A stretch of 31,378 nucleotides of DNA from a virus, in IMG/VR virus record IMGVR_UViG_3300042691_013488, positions 1 to 31,378 of that record; one strand, written 5' to 3'. Shown in pieces: positions 8,192 to 15,769 of the stretch (positions within the stretch are counted from its first letter, which is position 1; each line of letters starts with the position of its first letter). The notes beneath the pieces were generated by a model, which saw nothing but the letters and a program-made list of their open reading frames with translations, did no database searches and was not told the origin of the DNA. The position numbers were made by a program, and so were the translations under genes.

Positions 8192-9310
8192 ATGGCTTCC
8201 ACACAATTTCTAACGGGCGATCCGCAGACAGTTAAGGTCTGGGCTGATTCGCTCTACTATGACGCAGTCAGCGACAAGACGCTGGTGGGTCAACTTATTT
8301 CTAACGGTATTCTGGTTAACAAAGAAGAACTTAACAAAGGCGCGGGCGATCAGATTAAGATTGACCTTGCTGGCCGTATTATCAGCAAAGGCTCTATCGG
8401 TATGCAGCCTGTCACTGGTAACGAAGTTGCGCTCTCTTTCTATCAGGACACCATCGACATCAACGGGCTTCGTATTGCGGTGAATATACCTAATACCGGG
8501 ACCATTGATGCACAGCGTGTTAAGTTTGACCTTCCAGATACAAGCTATGAAATGCTGCGTAACTGGTATTCAGACCGCATGACGCTTTCCGCCATGAACC
8601 AGCTTGCAGGCTACACTGCAACATCTATTTCTTGGGATGGGCTGACCTATACTGGAACTGACCGTATAGAGTTGACTGGTATGCAGACCGCCGTTGCACC
8701 GACTGGTACTAACCGTATCATTCGTGCAAATGGCCTTGCAACTGACCAAGCAGTAGCAGCAGATGCAACTGCAACCTTCAAACTGTCGCTAATTGACGAT
8801 GCTGTATCGGCTGCAAATAAAAACCAGCCAACGGGTCGTTATATTGGACAGCTTGCAGGTGGTAACATCAAGTATCATTGCTACGTGCATGTTGACCAGT
8901 TCAAGCAGATTGTTCAGGACACCACCGCGCCTCAGCAGTTCCGCGAGATCATGCTTGCTAAAATCGCAAGCGGTCAGACGAACGCTGCATTGATTGGTCA
9001 GTCGCTTGAATACAATCAGACCTTGATTGTCGCAACCGACAAGATTCCAAACGGTGTAAACTCAGGCACTTCCGCAGCAGAAGCAAACGCACGCCGCGCC
9101 GTATTTACGGGCCGTGACGCTGGTTCTATTGCGTTTGGTATGGGTTATTCGGCTGGTGGCGAAACTACTCCGGGCTTCTCGTTCTATGAGGATATTCTGG
9201 ATGGTGGTGCTTACCGTCAAATCACTGCTTCGTGTGTGCATGGTATTAAAAAGCACACGTTTAACAGTGTGGACAATGGCACTATCGTTTTAACCACTTA
9301 CGTTGCTTAA
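8192..9310 (+). CDS. Major capsid protein (N4 gp56-like / DUF4043)
   Basis: This 372-residue protein builds the icosahedral shell. Family resemblance shows in the N-terminal third: a helical start, a NKEELNKGAGDQIKIDLAGR segment (about 46-66) and QRVKFDLPDT near residue 108. This pattern is typical of the N4 gp56 / DUF4043 type of HK97-fold capsid proteins rather than of P22 coat. Expression is supported by an AGGGG RBS and by the long structured leader. It follows scaffold and precedes a decoration candidate and the neck genes. I saw no N-terminal delta domain, in keeping with a separate scaffold gene. Confidence 0.8.
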   Translation: MASTQFLTGDPQTVKVWADSLYYDAVSDKTLVGQLISNGILVNKEELNKGAGDQIKIDLAGRIISKGSIGMQPVTGNEVALSFYQDTIDINGLRIAVNIPNTGTIDAQRVKFDLPDTSYEMLRNWYSDRMTLSAMNQLAGYTATSISWDGLTYTGTDRIELTGMQTAVAPTGTNRIIRANGLATDQAVAADATATFKLSLIDDAVSAANKNQPTGRYIGQLAGGNIKYHCYVHVDQFKQIVQDTTAPQQFREIMLAKIASGQTNAALIGQSLEYNQTLIVATDKIPNGVNSGTSAAEANARRAVFTGRDAGSIAFGMGYSAGGETTPGFSFYEDILDGGAYRQITASCVHGIKKHTFNSVDNGTIVLTTYVA

Positions 9311-9322
9311 GGAGATAGTCAC

Positions 9323-9751
9323 ATGCCTAATTTTAATGGAACCGCACTTGCTCCAGCACCTTTTGTTGCTGGCACAGTGCAAAGCGTAGTTGGTTCGGTC
9401 ACTTGGGGTTCCACCCTAGCGTCTGCTGATACGTTTACTTTCACTAACTTACTGCCTGCAAACCCAGTAGAGCCTATTGCGGTTTCTATATGGGGTTCTG
9501 AGCCAGACACTAACGCATCGCCAACCGCAACGCTTGTTTTTGGTAACTCAGATTCCGCAAACGGTTATCTGACTTCTAAAACAGCAGGCGGCGCAGTGCA
9601 GCAGTATAGAGTAGATGGTGATGGTGCATTGCTTGGAACGCTCGTTTCAAACCGTACTCTCATTGGTTTGCTTGGTGGCACAATGGGTACTGGCTCGGCA
9701 GCAGGCACGCTGTACGTCAAAGTTGACTACGTTTGCCAGAATCACCAGTAA
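9323..9751 (+). CDS. Head decoration candidate
   Basis: This 142-residue, low-charge protein is rich in Gly, Ala, Thr and Val and appears all-beta. The gene sits 12 bases behind the capsid gene with a strong RBS (AAGGAGA), the usual place for decoration or cement proteins. The tail ends with a Cys and a Gln/His-rich tip. There is no enzymatic motif, signal or membrane helix. The assignment rests on position and composition only; a minor tail or head fibre base is the alternative. Confidence 0.55.
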   Translation: MPNFNGTALAPAPFVAGTVQSVVGSVTWGSTLASADTFTFTNLLPANPVEPIAVSIWGSEPDTNASPTATLVFGNSDSANGYLTSKTAGGAVQQYRVDGDGALLGTLVSNRTLIGLLGGTMGTGSAAGTLYVKVDYVCQNHQ

Positions 9752-9763
9752 GGAGTAATTTGA

Positions 9764-10393
9764 ATGGCGACTTTAGGGCAAATGAAAACCCGCTTATTAG
9801 CGGAAATCAATCGTTCGTCAGCGGCGGATATAACCGCCGTTACGAATGCCCTATTGTCTGCCATTCGATATTATCAGGGGAGGCCTTTCTGGTTCTTGGA
9901 GGTATCCAGCACTTTAACAGTGACGGATAACACAAGCGATGTAAGCCTCCCCGCTAATTTTCAGCAGCTTGTCTGCTTGCGTAACGCTTACAATGGTACG
10001 GATTATGGTGATGGTTACGGCTTCGATGAGGTTACATTTCGTGAGTTGCAAAACGTCTGGAAACAAGTGGCACCCACGCAAAGACAATTCAGCAAATGGG
10101 CATTGTTTGGTACTAAGATTTATACGGACTCCCTCGCCAACGGTGCGCAAACCCTCAAGATAGATTACATTAAAGGCGATACCACGCTACCAAGCGGCGA
10201 TAGCGACACTTCTGTAATGTTTGAAGAGGCGCAGGACATGATTCGCTACCGCTCGCTAATCATGCTGTATCAGGATTATCTGCACGATACGGATAGCCCT
10301 ATGGTGGATAGATATCAGCAAGAAGTTATACGCTGGGAAAACAATTTAACCAGCCGTAGCAATACCCGCATGCAAACGATGAGAATAATGTGA
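9764..10393 (+). CDS. Head-tail adaptor / tail accessory factor (P22 gp4-like)
   Basis: This 209-residue protein is expected to form the ring beneath the portal that closes the head and receives the tail. The pattern fits the phage adaptor family: a helical start (MATLGQMKTRLLAEINR), a YYQGRPFWFLE segment (about 37-47), a beta region around DVSLPANFQQL, and a helical C-terminus with repeated Arg, Tyr and Asp. P22 gp4 is a little shorter (166). AAGGAG precedes the start. The stop overlaps the next gene's GTG start as GTGA. The order capsid, decoration, adaptor, nozzle supports the call. Confidence 0.7.
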   Translation: MATLGQMKTRLLAEINRSSAADITAVTNALLSAIRYYQGRPFWFLEVSSTLTVTDNTSDVSLPANFQQLVCLRNAYNGTDYGDGYGFDEVTFRELQNVWKQVAPTQRQFSKWALFGTKIYTDSLANGAQTLKIDYIKGDTTLPSGDSDTSVMFEEAQDMIRYRSLIMLYQDYLHDTDSPMVDRYQQEVIRWENNLTSRSNTRMQTMRIM

Positions 10394-12180
10394 CCACAGC
10401 AACCAAGCGCATTCCGATACCTATCATTGGGCAGTGTCAGCCTAATAGTTCATGGTCTGTAGATAATAGCGGCATTGATTACCTTGGAAACAGCACCAGC
10501 GCATACGGATTTGAAGGCAATAAAGTCCTGAATATGGATAAATGCTTTGTTCGTGCGGGTAAAATATATAGTTCGTTTGGATTCGTACAGCTTTATACAG
10601 GATTCACAGGCGTTCCATCCACGCAAATGCTGTATCAATATAATGCAACGTCATTTCGGTTAATGACCGGAACTAACACAAGATTATATGCGGATAATAT
10701 AAACATCACACCGCTACAAACCAGCACCACTGCAATTGCAAACAGTATAGATACGACAAACGGGCTTGCCACGATTGTTGTGGATGCAGTGGCTCACGGG
10801 CAGGCGGTAGGTGACCGTGTAAAAATAAACGGATCAACGGACGTTGGCGGTATTCTGGCTGCAAACATCAACAAAGAACATATCATCACGGCTATTACGA
10901 CTGACACTTTCACGGTGAACACCGGAACGAATGCGACATCGACCGTATCAAATGGCGGTGGCGGAGCGATAACGTATCAAAAACAGATAGCGGCTGGAAC
11001 TGCTATGGGTGTGATTGATGCTAGAATATGGTCAATGGATACGTTTGGAAACCTGCTTATTCTAACGCCCGGTAATCAAACGGGTGTATATAAATGGGAT
11101 GGGGACACAGCAATAGCACCAACGGCATTAACTAACGCACCAACCGCAGTTGATTATGTATTTGTACATAATAATATTATTTGCACACTTGGCGCAGGTG
11201 GGCAGCGCAACCGATTCAAAACTTGCTCGCGTGGCAATGAAACGCTTTGGGATGTGACCGCAACAGGTTCAACCGCGTATGAAGATGACATAGAGGGTGC
11301 AAGTCGCCTGATTAGTGGAATATCCGGCGATGGGTTTGCTTTGGTATGGTCGCTGAATAAATGTTACCGACTGGACTATAAAGGCACCCCCGATATATGG
11401 GGAGAGCCTGAGACAATCATGCAGGCCGATGGTATTGCATCCCCTATGGCTCGATGCTCTATTGAAAACGTCATATACTGGTCAGGCATCAATAACTGGT
11501 ACGCCTATGACGGGTCTGCAATTATTCCACTACCCACGGATGATTTCATGCAGCAAATGGCATCCGTTCCAATTAGAACATACAGGTTCTTTGTTAGCCT
11601 GATTCCTATGCCAATGCTCGATCAGGTTTGGTTTATGTATTCCAACGCTGGAACCGCAATAAGTAGAGTGGCAATATTTAATTACAAAGAAGCACAGTTT
11701 GCATTTTCTCGTTATGAGTTCAGCGCAGGTCTAAATCCTTATGCTTCCACTCAAACGGGAGTGCGTGGGTATTTTGCGCATAGCTCTAATGGCCGCGTCT
11801 ATCAAATCAATGCAACACAATTAGACTCGGCAGCCGCAAACAATACATTGATTTATCAAACCCCCTTTAATGCGGTGGGTGATGGTGATTTCAATATGGA
11901 AATTGAAGGGTTAGAGCTTCACACAAATCGCGCTTTTGATTCTGAATTAACCATTAAGTTAATAACCACAGACACATATACACCAACGACATCTAGCGGA
12001 AACTTCACCACCACCACTTATACAGGCGATGATGTGGTTAATAATTACTTAGAAGTGAAGAAAACAGCGCGTTATCGTTCATGGCGTTTTGAGTATGACT
12101 TAATTAACGGTGCGTCACAGTACGATGATGTTTTTATATCTAAACTCGTTGAACATGTACGCAAGGCAACTGAACGATGA
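10390..12180 (+). CDS. Tail nozzle / DNA stabilisation protein (P22 gp10-like)
   Basis: The start is a GTG (10390) overlapping the adaptor stop. The protein has 596 residues against 472 in P22 gp10. It has repeated Trp/Tyr-containing blade-like segments such as ARIWSMDTFGNLLI and NVIYWSGINNWYAYDG, consistent with a beta-propeller nozzle that keeps packaged DNA inside and joins the tail tip. Residues about 112-194 form a separate beta segment with an AHGQAVGDRVKINGST motif, resembling a small domain seen as an insertion in various phage tail proteins; this probably explains the extra length. The position after the adaptor matches P22. The stop overlaps the next start (ATGA). Confidence 0.7.
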   Translation: MTTATKRIPIPIIGQCQPNSSWSVDNSGIDYLGNSTSAYGFEGNKVLNMDKCFVRAGKIYSSFGFVQLYTGFTGVPSTQMLYQYNATSFRLMTGTNTRLYADNINITPLQTSTTAIANSIDTTNGLATIVVDAVAHGQAVGDRVKINGSTDVGGILAANINKEHIITAITTDTFTVNTGTNATSTVSNGGGGAITYQKQIAAGTAMGVIDARIWSMDTFGNLLILTPGNQTGVYKWDGDTAIAPTALTNAPTAVDYVFVHNNIICTLGAGGQRNRFKTCSRGNETLWDVTATGSTAYEDDIEGASRLISGISGDGFALVWSLNKCYRLDYKGTPDIWGEPETIMQADGIASPMARCSIENVIYWSGINNWYAYDGSAIIPLPTDDFMQQMASVPIRTYRFFVSLIPMPMLDQVWFMYSNAGTAISRVAIFNYKEAQFAFSRYEFSAGLNPYASTQTGVRGYFAHSSNGRVYQINATQLDSAAANNTLIYQTPFNAVGDGDFNMEIEGLELHTNRAFDSELTIKLITTDTYTPTTSSGNFTTTTYTGDDVVNNYLEVKKTARYRSWRFEYDLINGASQYDDVFISKLVEHVRKATER

Positions 12181-12752
12181 GAAACCTCCCTCGACTTAGT
12201 GGCAACACCATAGAAGCGGTGATTGCATGGGTTAAGGGTGTTCAGGGCGAAAGGCTTGGTGACGTTGCGGAAGTCAACCAGCTTGTAAAGCAGGCGGGGT
12301 TTTTTAGGCAGCTACAAAGCTTTATTACATCCGTTGGCAATATTGGCGGTGGTGAGGATGATTTAATTTCCTACACACTAGCCCCTGCGACATTTACGGC
12401 ATCCGGTCAGTACTACGAATTAGAAGGCGTAATCACGACAGCCGCTAATGCCAATAACAAGCGGTTACGTGTTAAGTTTGGCGCAACGACTATTTACGAC
12501 TCCGGCGCGGTCGCTTCTAATAATGAAACAATAGCGTTTAAATTCCGCGTGGTTCGCACTGGCACAAGTACACAAATCAGCACACTAACAATAACCAGTG
12601 CATCAACGCTGATTCCTACACGCGCAGTTTACACCGCAACAACAGAAAATGAGCAGGCCGCCATAGTGTTTAAATGCACAGGCGAGGCTACAGCCGATAA
12701 CGACATCGTGCAGCGTATGCTCACGGTAAAATGGTTTGATTCATTAATTTAA
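12177..12752 (+). CDS. Beta-sandwich tail protein, possible tail tip
   Basis: The first ~60 of 191 residues are helical (EAVIAWVKGVQGERLG, then NQLVKQAGFFRQLQSFI). The rest resembles the jelly-roll-like domains found at the ends of phage fibres: alternating strands around FTASGQYYELEG, RLRVKFGATTIYDSG and FKFRVVRTGTSTQ. In P22 the gene after the nozzle encodes the tail needle. This could play the same plug or knob role, though the helical part is far shorter than the P22 needle. It overlaps the nozzle stop by ATGA. Receptor binding is possible but unproven. Confidence 0.55.
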   Translation: MRNLPRLSGNTIEAVIAWVKGVQGERLGDVAEVNQLVKQAGFFRQLQSFITSVGNIGGGEDDLISYTLAPATFTASGQYYELEGVITTAANANNKRLRVKFGATTIYDSGAVASNNETIAFKFRVVRTGTSTQISTLTITSASTLIPTRAVYTATTENEQAAIVFKCTGEATADNDIVQRMLTVKWFDSLI

Positions 12753-12764
12753 CAAGAGGTTTAT

Positions 12765-13400
12765 ATGCTTGGAAGCATCCTAAGCGCAGGAGCGTCACTT
12801 ATTGGCGGCCTTGCGGGTGGTAAAAAGTCTGGCACCGGAACGCAATTAACGCCGTTTCAATCATTGCCTAGCGAGGTGCAGGATACGTATTTAAATACAT
12901 TCCTGCCTGACGTGCAGGCTAACTACGCCAAGGAGTTCAACCCCTTTCCCATGAAGCGCGTGGCAAACCCAATGGATGACCCATTTGGAAACACAGCCGC
13001 TTACGAATGGCAACAGTACAGTGACCAGATGGGCGGTTTGTTTTCCCCGTTTGGCTTACAGGAAGAGAAAAAACCAGAAGCTACAAACCCAGATGAAATC
13101 CCTGCAAGCATCAAGGATGTGCTTAACACGATATTGATGAGTCAGCTTAAACAATCTGGTGCAAATGACTGGATGGGACGCGTGCGCAATGTCAATGACA
13201 GCCCGCAAGATGATTATAATAGAGAGCTAAACGCCATTATTCAGACGCACTCAAACTTTGGTGCTGCTGATGATGTAATGAAGGCCTTAGACCTCCCTAA
13301 GCTCATGGCTGCAAAACCTAGTGAATATAGCAGTAATTTAGAAAAGGCCTCCAAAACCGCATCTGAGGCAATGCGTAAATATCTTCTAAGTGTGAGGTAA
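12765..13400 (+). CDS. Ejection protein candidate (P22 gp7 position)
   Basis: The N-terminus of this 211-residue protein is small and hydrophobic with glycines (LGSILSAGASLIGGLAGG, about 2-19). Such segments are common in internal virion proteins that insert into or cross the host envelope during DNA ejection. The remainder is hydrophilic with Asp/Asn/Pro and then helical near the end. The RBS AAGAGG is followed by ATG at 12765. It is the first of four consecutive genes of this style between the tail tip and the lysis cassette. The assignment is by position and composition. Confidence 0.5.
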   Translation: MLGSILSAGASLIGGLAGGKKSGTGTQLTPFQSLPSEVQDTYLNTFLPDVQANYAKEFNPFPMKRVANPMDDPFGNTAAYEWQQYSDQMGGLFSPFGLQEEKKPEATNPDEIPASIKDVLNTILMSQLKQSGANDWMGRVRNVNDSPQDDYNRELNAIIQTHSNFGAADDVMKALDLPKLMAAKPSEYSSNLEKASKTASEAMRKYLLSVR

Positions 13401-13403
13401 TCA

Positions 13404-14705
13404 ATGTATTGGACACAGCAAAACGGCCAATGGGTTCCGGGGAACGCCTCAAACTGGCAGGCAATGGGGGATGCACCACCCGTCGCAACGGTAACGCCAA
13501 CATATAGCGCACCATCTACCCCATCTTATTCCACCCCTGTTCCAGAACAAAAGCGCGCAACCGACCAGCCAGTTATGGTCAATCCCGGTGCTCCACCACA
13601 GATAGGCTTGCAAGATAACTGGGGGCCAAATATATTTTCGCAAAGCAACCCTCCCCCAAGCTATTCAACGCCTATTGCACAGGCTGGTGCTGCTGTAGCC
13701 CCGCCTGCACCCGCCAGTCAGCCGCAATCTTTATGGAATGTTCAAAGCGCAACAGAGATAGGTCGTAAACTTGGATTGCTTGGCGCAAATGAAATAGCGC
13801 AAGGCGGTTTGTTAAATACCCGCGTGCAGGCATCCGACCCTAAAATGCAAGAAATGTTTAATAAAATTGCTCTATCTATGCAACAAGGACAGCAGCCAGA
13901 CTGGTCTACAATTGGCCTTGGCGGGGTTATGCCTATTGGACAAGAACCTCTTAATCCTTGGGAAAAAGAGGGCCTTTCTGCATTAGCTCAGGGTACAACC
14001 GCACAAAATGAATTACTGCAAAAAGCGAATGATTTATACGCACAGATTAGCCAGCAGCTAAACAAAGCGTCTACGCCAATGTCTGATAGCGATTTTAACG
14101 CTTTGCTTGCAAGGTATCAAAATCCCTATCAACAGCAGGTGGTTAATCAGTCTATTGAATCCATCCGCCGCGATGCAGACAATGCACGCGCAAGGCTAAT
14201 GGCTGGTTCGGCTGCGTTTGGTAGTAGCTCGCAAGACAGGCAATTATCCGAACTTGAACGCAGCACGCAGGATGCAGTAGCACGCGCAACATCTGGATTA
14301 AATTATGAAGGATTCAATAATCTGGTAAGCACTATTGAAAACCGTCAAAACTCAGACCGCAGCGGCGCGTTACAAGCGGCAAGCACTGGATTAGGTGCGG
14401 CTTCTGGCATTGCGAATTTAGGACAAACATTACGCGAAAACACTATTGCGGATATTATGTCTAAGATTGGCGCGGGTGGGTATGTACGCGATTACAACCA
14501 GCAGCTTGCAGATAAAATTAGTGGTGAATATGGCCGTAAAGAGGGGTATGATAGCCAAAAATTGCAGGAGCTTATGTCTTTGCTTAGCGCGTTTAAAGAA
14601 GGTCAAACGACCATTCCAGCGGAACCAAACAGCGCAAGCAATTGGGCAGATAAATTAGGGGCTTTAGGTGGTGGGCTTAACTCATTAGCGGGGTTGTTAA
14701 AATAA
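13404..14705 (+). CDS. Ejection / internal virion protein candidate
   Basis: This 433-residue protein has a Pro/Ser/Thr-rich disordered N-terminus opening MYWTQQNGQWVPGNASNW (about 1-110), followed by a long helical Gln/Ala/Ser-rich region. Around residues 245-295 the sequence SIESIRRDADNARARLMAG, then GSSSQDRQLSELERS, resembles a motif recurring in phage internal virion proteins. The C-terminus has a GLGAASGIANLGQ stretch and a weakly hydrophobic end (GALGGGLNSLAGLLK). The start lies 3 bases after the previous stop and the end overlaps the next start (TAATG), so translation is coupled. The likely role is delivery into the host with the DNA. Confidence 0.5.
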   Translation: MYWTQQNGQWVPGNASNWQAMGDAPPVATVTPTYSAPSTPSYSTPVPEQKRATDQPVMVNPGAPPQIGLQDNWGPNIFSQSNPPPSYSTPIAQAGAAVAPPAPASQPQSLWNVQSATEIGRKLGLLGANEIAQGGLLNTRVQASDPKMQEMFNKIALSMQQGQQPDWSTIGLGGVMPIGQEPLNPWEKEGLSALAQGTTAQNELLQKANDLYAQISQQLNKASTPMSDSDFNALLARYQNPYQQQVVNQSIESIRRDADNARARLMAGSAAFGSSSQDRQLSELERSTQDAVARATSGLNYEGFNNLVSTIENRQNSDRSGALQAASTGLGAASGIANLGQTLRENTIADIMSKIGAGGYVRDYNQQLADKISGEYGRKEGYDSQKLQELMSLLSAFKEGQTTIPAEPNSASNWADKLGALGGGLNSLAGLLK

Positions 14706-15769
14706 TGGCAAGCATAGCAGAAATCATGCAAGGATTTGCACAAGGCGTAAATAGCTACGGGCAAAACGACCCTTATTTTATGGTGCGTCAATCGCAGCGT
14801 ATGGGTGAGCCTATTAATCTAGCGCAAGCACAGCAAATGCTTAGCCAACGCCAAGAGCAACAGCAACAAGCCGCGCTTCAACAGGCATTACCACAAATTG
14901 CAGGCTCTATTGATTACACCGACCCTAACAAAGCACTTGCACAGCTTGTTTCAATGGGGATTGACCAAAGCCTTGCAATTGCGATGGTTAAGAATGCAAT
15001 GGAGCAACAGAAATCACAAGCGCAAACGCAAATGATGCAAGGCGTTATGGGTGATTCCGGCGGTGGCGCAACACTTGATAAACTCAAACAGTTACCCGAT
15101 GAGAAACTGCGTATTTTAGCAAACATGGATTCTCCGTTAGCGCCAGCAGCAAAGGCAATCCTTGACCAAAAAGAGGCCGACCTAAAAGTCGCTAATCAGG
15201 AAGGATTAAAAGACGATAGAGCATTAATTAGAGAGGAAAGAAAACAACTCACCCTTGATAAGGACGTTCAAAACTTTGCTAAGCGATTAGACGATTCTGG
15301 CATGAACGATTTAATGTCTAGTGTGCAAATGTTTAATAATCAAGTGGCTGGTCTTAAGGATTTACCCGGATATGGTCAAACCTACGGACTACCTGATTTT
15401 ATGGTAAGTGAAGAGGGTAAGGGATTACGTCAAACCGTTGCGGCAATTAGAAATAATATATTGAAGGCGCGAAGCGGTGGCGCAGTAACTCCACAAGAAG
15501 CAGAAAGATTTTTAAGCGAGCTTGGTGAGGGTTATCTTAAAGGCGATACCCAGTTATTGCGAGGTGTTGGTAATCTTGAAACAACCCTCAAACAAAAAGT
15601 GCAAAACATCCGCGCAGGGTTTGGCGATGATGTTGTTTCAGAATACACTAAGCGAGGCGGTAAGCTGCTTGGCGAGCCAAACGCAACAGACCTTGACGCG
15701 CAAGCATTGCAAATGGGTGTATCTCAAGATGAGCTAATGGAATATAAACGCATGAAGGGGTTAAAATAA
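14705..15769 (+). CDS. Gln-rich ejection / internal virion protein candidate
   Basis: This 354-residue protein begins with a helical head, then a dense glutamine stretch (QRQEQQQQAALQQALPQI, about 49-66) and further long amphipathic helices rich in Gln, Ala, Asp and Lys. No enzyme motif, signal or clear transmembrane helix is visible. Its composition and place between two similar proteins suggest an internal head protein that is released with DNA. It is coupled at both ends by TAATG overlaps (14705 and 15769). In P22 the equivalent slots hold gp20 and gp16. Confidence 0.5.
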   Translation: MASIAEIMQGFAQGVNSYGQNDPYFMVRQSQRMGEPINLAQAQQMLSQRQEQQQQAALQQALPQIAGSIDYTDPNKALAQLVSMGIDQSLAIAMVKNAMEQQKSQAQTQMMQGVMGDSGGGATLDKLKQLPDEKLRILANMDSPLAPAAKAILDQKEADLKVANQEGLKDDRALIREERKQLTLDKDVQNFAKRLDDSGMNDLMSSVQMFNNQVAGLKDLPGYGQTYGLPDFMVSEEGKGLRQTVAAIRNNILKARSGGAVTPQEAERFLSELGEGYLKGDTQLLRGVGNLETTLKQKVQNIRAGFGDDVVSEYTKRGGKLLGEPNATDLDAQALQMGVSQDELMEYKRMKGLK

